Source: Hominisplanchenecus_A murintestinalis
GTDB lineage: Bacteria; Bacillota; Clostridia; Lachnospirales; Lachnospiraceae
Length of the DNA: 64,000 nt
Assembly: GCF_943193015.1 (NCBI RefSeq)
Contig: NZ_CALPCM010000008.1
Location: 45,931-109,930, forward strand
Direction of reading: 5' to 3'
Position 1 is the first letter of the stretch. Each line of letters starts with the position of its first letter. Under the pieces are notes generated by a model that was not told where the DNA came from, ran no database searches, and saw only the letters and a program-made list of their open reading frames with translations. Made by a program: the position numbers and the translations under genes. This document shows, piece by piece, positions 34,131 to 43,664 of the stretch.

Positions 34131-37100
34131 TTACTCATAATCCTGTATACAAAAATCTACTACTCTTTCCACGGAATGTGGTATATCGGCTTCTCGCATT
34201 GATTTATCAAGTTTCTCTTTTTGAACAATCCACCTTTGCATATATGGCTGATTACTATGATATCGATTTCCCATACCACTTCTACTTCCACCGTAATGCT
34301 CAAACCATCCTATCTGTTCTCCGCATTCATCGAGCAATTTCATACAGTTTGCTCCCACTTCAATATGCCATCCAAGAGCCAAAAGTGCCGTTTTACTTAA
34401 ACCGCACATAATATTACTATGCTTAAAACTTTCTATTCCATTATGATGTATAGAAATATTAAAATGTTTTTTCTCCAAAAAGTCTTCTCTCATTTGCAAA
34501 ATTAACCTTGAATTCCTTTCATATGTATAAGCAGCATATTCGGGCTTCATCCCAGAAATATTCAAGTATGTTAGCATAAAAGCCATCAGCTCCTGTTTAT
34601 AGGTATAGTCAACAACGCCTCCTGCAATAACCATATGGTCATTCGATACTCCCGCTTCTAGCAATTCCTTAATTTTTGATTTTTGAACATCCTCTCCCAA
34701 TTTCTGGAACCCATCCACTTGATCAAATAATACTCCATTATTTCCAACCCAATGGCATGGTGTGATCAATAAAGTATATGGTTCTGACGCTGACAAGACA
34801 ATTCGTGCTAATTCATTTTCTACTCCATCCCATCTGCCAGATTCCCAGTCCTTATAAAGCACACGAAAGAAAGCCTTATTTACCTTATCAAGAACAACTC
34901 TGCAACTGGAAAAAGACCTATTAAGCTTTATTAATTCCGGAAGTTCTGATAAATCACTTGCATAATCTGCTGTTCTTTCTTCCAAATCGTCAAAATCTGT
35001 GCCAAAACATTTTTCAAGTCTCTCTTTCATTTCCAAAACACAATCATAGCTATTAATCCAAGGGGTGTTTCTTTTTGTCTTTATCAATTTCTTAAATCCT
35101 TGCTCAGAAATTTCATTAAAAAAATCCTTTTTTTCAATAAAATATCCATCAAATCGATCCGACCACAATGTCTCTAACATAATATTTGCATACAACGCCA
35201 CATTAAAATCATCATCTTTACAGTGCCGTTTTATAATCTCATATAGTGAATTCCGACTTCCATAATCCAAATACCATAATAGCTCATACAACATCATCAA
35301 CCATTCTTTTGCTCTATAATGATACTCTTCCCAATCGTCTTCAATATTTTTAAGATACTTGGCATCAGATCGAAGCAACGCAAATAAACCTGTTAGAGCT
35401 ATATAAGCAGCATCTGCATCTTCTGACAGAATAAGTATTTTTAATATTTGATAAAAAAGTGATTCTACATTATCTACCTTATTCCAATGAATTAACTGAC
35501 AATAGTCATATTCTTGCTGTATCTCCGGTTCCTTAAAATGTCCTACGGCTGTCATCCAGCTTCTCTGCATTTTAATAACTTCCTCTAATCCAGCCTTGCA
35601 ATAGGCTTCTCCCTGATGATGTATTTTCCAACAAACAAGTTCCGGCAAATCTAATTCCAGATAATAATGATCCCTCCCTAATATATTTTTTAAATATTCA
35701 CAAATTATCTGATCCGAAATCTCTGCCTCTGATTTGTTGACCAAATACTCTAAAAAACTGTTGTGTTGTATACTTGAAGTTTCTTTTTCAAACTCATGTA
35801 TCAACAATTCATTTAGTACTTCTTCAGGCATTTCATTCCTGCGTATTAATATCTCGATACTATTCTTTAACTCTGACTGATTTATACTATCATCATTCAC
35901 GAGATATTGCTTAACCACTTCAATGGATATAGCATTTATTGGCTCTGCCTTTTTAGCGTCACACCATCTATCTGGAATAATGTACTTAATCGGGTCGGAA
36001 ACCAAATCAATATATGCCGCACCATATTCCCTGATTCTATCAAACACAGAATTATTTGCAGTTCTTTCTGCACATAATTCTATTGCTCTCTGAAGGGAAT
36101 GAATCGCCGCGTGATTGTCTTCACTTCTCCAATCAAGAAGTCCCATACCGATCGCCCACATAGAAAGCAATTCTGATTCTTTTAATTGTGCTTTTTTCAG
36201 AAAGCCAATTAAACCATCTACAAAATAGGTGGGTTGCTCAAATCCTTGTGCCAAGTAGTGATTATCCTGTAGTAATTCTTTAATTTTAGAATATCCTCCA
36301 CTGAACAGATCCGCAAATATTTTACAATTTAGGGTATATTCGAGACGATTATCTCCTACAAGTTCCATTTTATCCGATATATCTTTCACAGTTCTTGCAT
36401 ATTCGTAAATATATTTATCATCATATTCAACAAGTTTATTGTACCACCTCAATAAATAATCTGCGGAGTACTCTTTATGTGATGCATATCCAATGACTGA
36501 CCAACTCGCCCTTTTTAATGCATTGGACATATCAATCAAATTACAGATATCATACTTTTCTTTAACAACGCAAAAATCTTGAATAATCCTATTTCTATTA
36601 CCTATACTTTCCTTCCAAACTAATCCATCATCGGACAACCATTCATTAAACCAATCCGTTATTCTCTCTTTGTCATTTTGATAATAAAAAATACCTGCTT
36701 CCAGTAATTGATTAACAGGGTTCGTTGAAAACACTGTCTCACATATATCATCTACAATCTTTCTAAAAATATGTGATTCACACCTTGACAATATAATATA
36801 AGCTTTCATTATATATGGGCATAAACCAATCGTCTCAAAATCTCTGTCATTCGGTTTCCATTTCTTAATAAACAATGCTGTCATAAGTTGCTTCAAATCA
36901 GCTGCATTTTCTAACAATTCTGTCCCTGTATGTTTTGCACATAACCATTTACCAATAAGGCAAATATTATTAAAATACATTCCAAAATAGGCGCGATTAC
37001 TATGCTGATGCTTTTCCATATATCGCTCAGTTATTGCAGATACAATCGATGTCCGTGATGTAGGTTGCAAATATGCCGCAACAATAGCATATATACTATA

Positions 37101-40010
37101 ATAAGTCATCAAATTTTCATATTGATGATCAGGTAATTCTATATCTTTTATTTGACCCCAAATTTTTTCCTTGTATTCTGGCATCCATCGTTTGGGAGCT
37201 GATACAATCTGCATAAATATAGACAGTAATATACCCATATCACCTTTAAACAGCCTATCGTGAAGAACATTTTCCACTCTTTTTATATCATCGTATCGGT
37301 TTTTATCTATTAATCGTTTTACTCCCACAATAAGAGGCTCTATAAAAACAACCTCCAATGAGCTTACCGCATTTTGAAGTTGTTGTCCTGACAGGAACAC
37401 AAAAAAATTCTCTATCAAAGCCATAACAAAATGACGCGAAAAATGTTCATCAATATCAAACAAATTTCTCGTTCCCTGTAAAATCGATACCTCTCCCGAA
37501 TGACATATACACTCCGCTAAATTACTTGCTATACTTTGAAGATCAGGAGATAGGAAGTTTTTGTCTTTATTTCGAGGTTCTAGACATGCATATATCTGAA
37601 GAATATTCATTTTAGAAAACCAGTTTTTAAATAAAGCTGTAGCACGACTTGACTCTCCGTGAACATATAATTTTTTTGTCAACGCTATAACTGTCTCTAG
37701 TATATCGATATTCCACAAAGACTCAGATTGCACATAACACTCATAGGGATGGATATTTAGTGGTGCCAAACTTTTTCTGAAATTTGTATCCTCAATTTCA
37801 TAACTGCTTTTTTCAATTTGATCAATCGTCATATAACCAAAAGCCAGACATCTCATATACTCCCAATTTATTGGTTGACCAGATATTATATACTCTAGAA
37901 TGTCTTGTGATATCTCCCGCAACTCATTTATCTCAACTCCATGAACATAAGCTGAAATAATATAATCCGCAGAATAGACCTTTGTAAATTCATTTTCTCG
38001 TCCAGCCAATTTCAAGTAGCGGATAATATCACTATAATAGGCACGGCTCTTTTCTTTCAAATTCAGATAATAATCGCAAAGTCCAGAATAGACTTCCTGA
38101 ACATTGTCCATATCCCGACCTATAATACCAGATAAATATACCCTAACATCGTTATGTAGAATGGTATAGTTGTCATCGTTTGCTATCAGCAAAGGACTTA
38201 AAGCCTTTAACACATTATTCCACCCTGATACAGATATGTGCTCATGTGGAAATACCTCAGATAACTTTACTGCATTAATTGGTTCATTAAAAAATGCAAA
38301 TACTCCTGCCATTTTATAATCCACAAACGGAACTTTCATATTTCTTTTTGCATCGTCCCATATAGTTTTATAATACTCTTGAATATTTCCTCCAAGTTTT
38401 CTATTTTGCAGCTGTTTTTCTAATTCTACTGGGTCTGGATGTTGAATAGCTTCGTGTACAGCAAAAATTGTTGCAAGTGTATTTCCTTGGGCATACTTAT
38501 CAATAAGTCGTGTTAATTGTTGTTGATAAATTAAAGTTTTTTCTGGAAACTTACTTTTTACCAATTCCAAAATGTCATCTATTTGTAATGGCGGCACAAA
38601 TATTTCCTTTAGGTTGTCCGATTTTTCATACAACCATAAAGGATAGTTTTTATAAGCTTCTTTAGGCTGTCCGGCTAAAAGAATTTTAACATTGCTCGGA
38701 ACATATTCTGGATTCGGAAGTGATGCCAAAAAGGTTTCTGATGTGTATCCCGCTCTTGCAGCATGATCAATACCATCGATAGCTATAACAAATATACTAT
38801 TATTATCTACTGCATATTTAGATGCTATTTTAAAAAATTGCTCTCTCATTTCCTCCAGTGTCATAAATCCATTAACAACTGGAACTTCATACTTTTTCAA
38901 TTGTCCTTTTAATAATCTTCTTAGTTGACTAAACAATTCATTCCAAAAAGTTTCTTTTTTAACCCGTTTAGACACATCCATTGGAAGATATTCTTTCATT
39001 GGATCAATCGGCTCATATGCATAATAACGAATATTTACGATACTACTCCTTTTACCACTGATTTTACTTACAATATTTGTCTTTCCCGTTCCTGGAATTC
39101 CAGACAAAAAAACCACTCGGCTATTGCCATTCTTCAACTCTATTTCTAAATCATCTACTAAAGTATCTCTACTTGTGAAAAATGGTTCTGCTGCAATAAG
39201 ATCATGATTGTAAGAAATCATATCCTCATCCAACGCAAGCTCCGTATATACATCTTCTATCGTAACACATGAACTATTTCTACCAGAGGTTGTCCATCCT
39301 CTTAATGCATGATCCAGTTTTGCCAACAATAATTCTGCTATATTTCTTTTTGTATGAAATACCGCCTGCAATCTTTGTAACAAATCCTCTTTAATTTCTT
39401 CCAGTCCTATTTGATTTGCTTCTATTTCTAAACATTTCAAAAATAGCAATTTATCTTCTGCTTTTTCAATATAATTTAGCTGCTCTTTCCATTCATTCCA
39501 TGCCGCTTCATATTCAGGAAACTCCAATTCATCGAATGTTTCTGCATATATTATTTTAGATTTTAACTCTTCCAGAAATAGCTTTAATGCCGGCCGTTTA
39601 ATTTCCTTTTCTTTTCCCGCAGAAGAAACTTTTATTCCCGGTTTTCTATTTGTAGACAAACATACTCTTGTTTTCTGATAGTTATTTTTTTCAGCAATCC
39701 ATGATTGTGCAAGTTCACCCAATAATGAATATCTATGACTGACATCCTCAGAAGTATTATTAATCGAAACAAGATCGCCAAATGTTAATGTATTGTCTGA
39801 TCGTGTATGTTTTACTTGAACAAATAGCTTTTCTCCACCTTCATAGGTTACCACCACGTCATCCAATCCCAATTTAACATTAGCTTGTAATTCCACACAT
39901 TTTATATTATTATCAGGATTAAGCATATCAATAATATATTGTTGTCCAACAGACCACTCATACCAATATGGATCTCCCATCCCTGGTTTTGTTTTTGCTG
40001 AATATTTCAT
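34131..40010 (-). CDS. Avs-like giant STAND NTPase with N-terminal PD-(D/E)XK nuclease
   Basis: A 1,959-residue protein. The N-terminal about 230 residues fit a Cap4/DUF4297-type nuclease: LGLDDVVVTY (D51) and LFVQVKHT (Q65-x-K67). A STAND ATPase follows with GIPGTGKTN near 304-312 and FVIAIDGIDHA near 405-413. The remaining about 1,300 residues are helical and TPR/HEAT-like, probably a sensor, ending in HYGGSRSGMGNRYHSNQPY. This layout and size match antiviral STAND (Avs/AVAST) proteins, which bind phage terminase or portal and then cut DNA. Which target is bound cannot be read here. The start at 40010 has GGAG 8 bp upstream; 40070 lies inside the KilA-N gene. It is AT-rich and probably transcribed with the KilA-N gene. 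Confidence 0.82.
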   Translation of the reverse strand: MKYSAKTKPGMGDPYWYEWSVGQQYIIDMLNPDNNIKCVELQANVKLGLDDVVVTYEGGEKLFVQVKHTRSDNTLTFGDLVSINNTSEDVSHRYSLLGELAQSWIAEKNNYQKTRVCLSTNRKPGIKVSSAGKEKEIKRPALKLFLEELKSKIIYAETFDELEFPEYEAAWNEWKEQLNYIEKAEDKLLFLKCLEIEANQIGLEEIKEDLLQRLQAVFHTKRNIAELLLAKLDHALRGWTTSGRNSSCVTIEDVYTELALDEDMISYNHDLIAAEPFFTSRDTLVDDLEIELKNGNSRVVFLSGIPGTGKTNIVSKISGKRSSIVNIRYYAYEPIDPMKEYLPMDVSKRVKKETFWNELFSQLRRLLKGQLKKYEVPVVNGFMTLEEMREQFFKIASKYAVDNNSIFVIAIDGIDHAARAGYTSETFLASLPNPEYVPSNVKILLAGQPKEAYKNYPLWLYEKSDNLKEIFVPPLQIDDILELVKSKFPEKTLIYQQQLTRLIDKYAQGNTLATIFAVHEAIQHPDPVELEKQLQNRKLGGNIQEYYKTIWDDAKRNMKVPFVDYKMAGVFAFFNEPINAVKLSEVFPHEHISVSGWNNVLKALSPLLIANDDNYTILHNDVRVYLSGIIGRDMDNVQEVYSGLCDYYLNLKEKSRAYYSDIIRYLKLAGRENEFTKVYSADYIISAYVHGVEINELREISQDILEYIISGQPINWEYMRCLAFGYMTIDQIEKSSYEIEDTNFRKSLAPLNIHPYECYVQSESLWNIDILETVIALTKKLYVHGESSRATALFKNWFSKMNILQIYACLEPRNKDKNFLSPDLQSIASNLAECICHSGEVSILQGTRNLFDIDEHFSRHFVMALIENFFVFLSGQQLQNAVSSLEVVFIEPLIVGVKRLIDKNRYDDIKRVENVLHDRLFKGDMGILLSIFMQIVSAPKRWMPEYKEKIWGQIKDIELPDHQYENLMTYYSIYAIVAAYLQPTSRTSIVSAITERYMEKHQHSNRAYFGMYFNNICLIGKWLCAKHTGTELLENAADLKQLMTALFIKKWKPNDRDFETIGLCPYIMKAYIILSRCESHIFRKIVDDICETVFSTNPVNQLLEAGIFYYQNDKERITDWFNEWLSDDGLVWKESIGNRNRIIQDFCVVKEKYDICNLIDMSNALKRASWSVIGYASHKEYSADYLLRWYNKLVEYDDKYIYEYARTVKDISDKMELVGDNRLEYTLNCKIFADLFSGGYSKIKELLQDNHYLAQGFEQPTYFVDGLIGFLKKAQLKESELLSMWAIGMGLLDWRSEDNHAAIHSLQRAIELCAERTANNSVFDRIREYGAAYIDLVSDPIKYIIPDRWCDAKKAEPINAISIEVVKQYLVNDDSINQSELKNSIEILIRRNEMPEEVLNELLIHEFEKETSSIQHNSFLEYLVNKSEAEISDQIICEYLKNILGRDHYYLELDLPELVCWKIHHQGEAYCKAGLEEVIKMQRSWMTAVGHFKEPEIQQEYDYCQLIHWNKVDNVESLFYQILKILILSEDADAAYIALTGLFALLRSDAKYLKNIEDDWEEYHYRAKEWLMMLYELLWYLDYGSRNSLYEIIKRHCKDDDFNVALYANIMLETLWSDRFDGYFIEKKDFFNEISEQGFKKLIKTKRNTPWINSYDCVLEMKERLEKCFGTDFDDLEERTADYASDLSELPELIKLNRSFSSCRVVLDKVNKAFFRVLYKDWESGRWDGVENELARIVLSASEPYTLLITPCHWVGNNGVLFDQVDGFQKLGEDVQKSKIKELLEAGVSNDHMVIAGGVVDYTYKQELMAFMLTYLNISGMKPEYAAYTYERNSRLILQMREDFLEKKHFNISIHHNGIESFKHSNIMCGLSKTALLALGWHIEVGANCMKLLDECGEQIGWFEHYGGSRSGMGNRYHSNQPYMQRWIVQKEKLDKSMREADIPHSVERVVDFCIQDYE

Positions 40011-40056
40011 ATAACCCTCTCCAAGCTGAATTATAATTAAGTGCCATATTCGTATA

Positions 40057-40899
40057 TCACTTTTCCACAATCAATTTTATCTGTTCCGCCGCTTTAAGAA
40101 CATTCAACTGATACTCTGCAATCTCTTGCAAAATCTGAAATCTTTCTGTCTTATTTCTGCCCTCACGGATCATTTGCGCATTATGAGTTTCCAGGTTGGA
40201 TAAAACTGTAAGTTCGTTAATTGACGCGAAGTCTCTCACATTATTCTTTTTTGCCAATTCAGGATTTTCATCCCGCCATGCTTTCGCGGTAAATCCGAAT
40301 AATGCAACATTCAAAACATCTGCTTCCTCTGCATATGCCAACCACTCTAAGTTTTCTTTATAATTTCCTGATGGGATCAAATAATTTTTTACCGCATCTG
40401 TTTGAATCAAATAATTATTTTTGGACAAAAATCTTTTTGCATCCCATTCAATTTTCTCTGCATCATTCTCCGCTTCTTTCAGCCTTTGAAATTCTTTGAT
40501 CAAATATAGTTTAAAAACAGGGCTGATCGCCGAAGCAAATTCAAATGCAATATCCTTATGTGCATACGTTCCTCCATATTTTCCACGTTTCACAAATAAT
40601 CCTATCGCTTCTGTCTTTTCAATCCATTCCGAAACACTTAGTACAAATGTATGTAAACCTGCTTCGCTTTTAAAGTGGTCGAATTCGACCACTTTAAAAG
40701 CAGGATTATAGATCTGTTCCCATGTACCCAAAAATTCCAATGTCGCTCTATTTCGCATCCAGTTTTTGACAACATCTGCTCCTCTGGACTCGCCAACTTT
40801 GGCTTTTGCAATATCAGTTATACAGATATAATCGTCAAAATTTTCCTCTGAAACAGTAATATTGATATTTTGCACCACAATTACTTTATTTCTTCTCAT
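40057..40899 (-). CDS. KilA-N domain protein (RhuM/virulence-type)
   Basis: A 280-residue protein with an N-terminal KilA-N DNA-binding domain (DDYICITDIAKAK, VVKNWMRNRATLEFLGTWEQIYN, FKVVEFDHFKSEAG, KRGKYGGTYAHKDIAFEFASAISPVF). A C-terminal helical domain follows (DVLNVALFGFTAKAWRDENP), common in phage- and island-encoded ORF11/RhuM proteins. It ends 46 bp before the Avs-like gene on the same strand and may regulate or assist it (inference). A perfect 36-bp palindrome lies in the coding sequence at 40666-40701. Confidence 0.85.
   Translation of the reverse strand: MRRNKVIVVQNINITVSEENFDDYICITDIAKAKVGESRGADVVKNWMRNRATLEFLGTWEQIYNPAFKVVEFDHFKSEAGLHTFVLSVSEWIEKTEAIGLFVKRGKYGGTYAHKDIAFEFASAISPVFKLYLIKEFQRLKEAENDAEKIEWDAKRFLSKNNYLIQTDAVKNYLIPSGNYKENLEWLAYAEEADVLNVALFGFTAKAWRDENPELAKKNNVRDFASINELTVLSNLETHNAQMIREGRNKTERFQILQEIAEYQLNVLKAAEQIKLIVEK
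40666..40701. repeat. Perfect 36-bp palindrome inside the KilA-N gene
   Basis: 18-bp arms meet without a loop at GTCGAATTCGAC. It is translated as FKVVEFDHFK plus flanking residues, a conserved stretch of the KilA-N domain. It is a candidate operator or structured site. Confidence 0.9.
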
Positions 40900-41083
40900 C
40901 CTTTTTCTCCCACACTGTACTAATCAAAATCTTATTTTTTATGTAAAAGTATATATGTTACCTCTGTTTCTTCAACCTTTTTCGAACATAGGTTCTTTTA
41001 ATCGCTTCATGAATTTTTTAGTGAGAAAAAATCATCATTTATATTTAGCTTAATTAACTGTCAATTCAGCATCAAAACAATGT

Positions 41084-41135
41084 ATAATAAGCACTTTATT
41101 TGACACCATACATCACAAAATAAAGCGCTTATTAT
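41084..41135 (-). terminator. Terminator after the subtilase gene
   Basis: 18-bp arms ATAATAAGCACTTTATTT and its complement with one mismatch, 16-nt loop, 20 bp after the subtilase stop. The 41-bp A/T-rich tail is weak as a U-tract. The rest of 40900-41083 shows no gene. Confidence 0.65.
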
Positions 41136-41154
41136 CCCAAAAAACTACTCTATT

Positions 41155-42891
41155 CTACCCCGGCAGACTATTTTCGACACACAGCGCCCCATACCCCACC
41201 TGCGGATTCGGATACTCTGTAAATCCCGGAAGCTCCCTCGCCCCGCGCCTTAAATACGCCTTCACCTTCTCCCCATACAGAAACGCGTCGTTTCCCTCTA
41301 CAATTCCCCACTGCATAAGCATCGCCGCCGCTCCCGTCGCAAAGGGCACTGCGAATGACGTCCCGGTCATGGGCTGATATCCTCCCCCCGGCACAGTAGT
41401 CATGATTCCTACGCCCGGTGCTGCCAGGTCTGGCTTGACAAAATGCTCCCCTCTGGTGTACCCCCTCCCGGAAAATGGCGCGTATGTCATTAGGCGCGAA
41501 TCATACGCCCCCACAGAAATTAATTTCCTGGAACTGGACGGAAGGGTAAGCGTCGTATCTGGTGTTGGCTGATAAAAGCGGCTGCCAAGATTAAGGCTGC
41601 CCTCGGAAGGAAGCCACATATCAAAGTTTCCATCTACGATTTTCCTTGGTACCAGGCGCACCCTCCAGATACCGCTGTCCAAATATTCACGTTTTGGTAT
41701 AAAATCAAAATATATTTCCTGAGATGTACTGTACGGACCGGGTTTTCCATAGTAAATTAATATCTCTGTCTCTCCCATTTGATAGCGCTGTGAACCCAGC
41801 GTTTCCTGTAGCGGCCCCACGCGCTCCCCCGATGGATGAACCAGATAAATCTCCATTTCATCCACATAAGATTTCCAGAGCTGTATGTTAAAAGACAATT
41901 CGCCTGGAGCTACACCTATCTGTGCTTCCTGTACCTCACCATTTATAAGTCTGCCTGATGTATGCCCTGCTGCCGCCCCCTCATTCCCGGTTCCTGCCAA
42001 AATCGTTGTTTTCCATATATTTGCCATGTCATCCAGATAAGTTTCCAGCAAGCTGCTGCCATCATGCCCTCCATATACCGTCCCAAAACTCAGATTAATT
42101 GCAACAGGCTTTCGAAATTCTCTGGCCTTTCGAATTACATAATCCACTGCCTGCATCATCTCCGTAGTCCTTGGAAAAGAATTAGGCCTCGGCAGACCAA
42201 GCTTTACCACTAAAATGTCACTCTCGGAAGCTACGCCCCGATATTGCCCTTCTGAAGCACGCCCATTTCCCGCCGCAATCCCCAGCACCCCGGTTCCATG
42301 CCCGTTTATATCGCGTGACGGCACCAAACGGTATCTCTCCTGTGTCGTTGGAGCCTCCAGCGCCGCATTAATCTGCTCCCGGGTAAACTCTGCACCAATG
42401 CGAAATCCTTCTGGCGGCGTCCCTGATGCCGTCTGATCCCAAAGCGCTAAAATCCGGGTAGTTCCATCCTCCCTGCGGAAGTCAGGATGGGCGTAATCTA
42501 CTCCGGAATCCAGCACCGCTACAATGATTCCCTGACCTCTCAGGTTATACTGGGCAGTCTGCAGCACATTAATGCAAGATGCCGCCCGCCCTTGATTAAC
42601 GGAAAACACTAATCGCTTGGGCTTTTCTACATATTCGATTTCCGGCTGTGCTGCTATTTCGTCAATGCGTGATTCCGGAAGATTCATAATTGCATATTCA
42701 TTCGATAACTCTGTGATACGGACTTCCTCATCCTCCAGACGCAGAATATTTCCATTATATTTTACAATAATATCCCATCTCTGATCCTCTTCATCATACC
42801 CTATCATTAATTCCGGAGATTTTCGCCTCTCCTCTGCTGTTGCGCCCAGCGCAAGATTCAGAAGATTCTCTATTTTCTGGTCATCTGCCAT
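41155..42891 (-). CDS. S8 family subtilisin-like peptidase (Csp-like)
   Basis: A 578-residue serine protease. The catalytic triad is intact: Asp in VAVLDSGVDYAHPDF, His in DINGHGTGVLGIAAGNG and Ser in MTGTSFAVPFATGAAAML. An about 90-residue propeptide-like N-terminus (MIGYDEEDQRWDIIVKYNG) and a beta insert in the catalytic domain resemble clostridial CspA/B/C germination proteases and their commensal relatives. There is no signal peptide, as in that group. A 3' fragment of a second copy lies at 33.9 kb, implying a former tandem pair split by the defence island. Confidence 0.88.
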   Translation of the reverse strand: MADDQKIENLLNLALGATAEERRKSPELMIGYDEEDQRWDIIVKYNGNILRLEDEEVRITELSNEYAIMNLPESRIDEIAAQPEIEYVEKPKRLVFSVNQGRAASCINVLQTAQYNLRGQGIIVAVLDSGVDYAHPDFRREDGTTRILALWDQTASGTPPEGFRIGAEFTREQINAALEAPTTQERYRLVPSRDINGHGTGVLGIAAGNGRASEGQYRGVASESDILVVKLGLPRPNSFPRTTEMMQAVDYVIRKAREFRKPVAINLSFGTVYGGHDGSSLLETYLDDMANIWKTTILAGTGNEGAAAGHTSGRLINGEVQEAQIGVAPGELSFNIQLWKSYVDEMEIYLVHPSGERVGPLQETLGSQRYQMGETEILIYYGKPGPYSTSQEIYFDFIPKREYLDSGIWRVRLVPRKIVDGNFDMWLPSEGSLNLGSRFYQPTPDTTLTLPSSSRKLISVGAYDSRLMTYAPFSGRGYTRGEHFVKPDLAAPGVGIMTTVPGGGYQPMTGTSFAVPFATGAAAMLMQWGIVEGNDAFLYGEKVKAYLRRGARELPGFTEYPNPQVGYGALCVENSLPG

Positions 42892-43079
42892 TTCCTGTAC
42901 CTGCTTCGTACTTTTCCTTTCAGCATATGCAGAAACTATGCGGCAGATACACCCAGCCTGACATCTGCCCTATAACTTTTCAACGCACTTACAAATGCCA
43001 TTAGTTTTCAGGAATCTTATCACTAACTGATTCTTTCTAGCATAAAGTTATAGTAAGGACACAAAACGGGACTGGTAAA

Positions 43080-43664
43080 ATGAACATTCAAACAGAACTC
43101 AGCAAAACTTCCGTACGCTATCTGGAACAATACCATAAAATACTGGAAGATATGATTTGCGGAATGCATGATGCCGAATTGACAGACAGCATTTCTCACA
43201 ATTTCATAGTGCAAATGATTCCCCACCACAAAGCCGCGATTGAAATGTCCGTCTCTCTCCTGAAATACACCACATGGATACCACTGCAGAATATTGCAGA
43301 AAACATTATCATGGAGCAACGGCGGGGCGTTGCCAATATGACTGCTATCTTGGAAAACTGCTGCCAATATGAAAATACAGAACCTGAGCAATATTCCTAT
43401 CTCCAATGCTTCCGTCAAATCGCTACCAACATGTTTTACCGGATGGAAAATGCATGCGAAGACAACAGCATTAATGGAAATTTTATTCGGGAAATGATCC
43501 CCCATCACGAAGGCGCTATCCAAATGGCAGAAAACGCTTTAAACTTTCCCCTCTGCCCGGAACTGGTACCAATTCTCCAGTCCATCATTACTTCACAGCG
43601 CGCAGAAGTCCGGGAAATGCAGCGGCTGGAATGCATTCTCTGTCGCTGCTCCTCCCCAAATTAA
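43080..43664 (+). CDS. Double DUF305-domain protein
   Basis: A 194-residue protein with two DUF305 units, FIVQMIPHHKAAIEMS near 42-57 and FIREMIPHHEGAIQMAENAL near 139-158. DUF305 proteins are ferritin-like helical proteins, some (CopM) binding copper through the Met/His residues. There is no signal peptide. It is divergent from the subtilase gene and convergent with the amidohydrolase, sharing the 4-bp TTAA of both stop codons. Confidence 0.85.
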   Translation: MNIQTELSKTSVRYLEQYHKILEDMICGMHDAELTDSISHNFIVQMIPHHKAAIEMSVSLLKYTTWIPLQNIAENIIMEQRRGVANMTAILENCCQYENTEPEQYSYLQCFRQIATNMFYRMENACEDNSINGNFIREMIPHHEGAIQMAENALNFPLCPELVPILQSIITSQRAEVREMQRLECILCRCSSPN

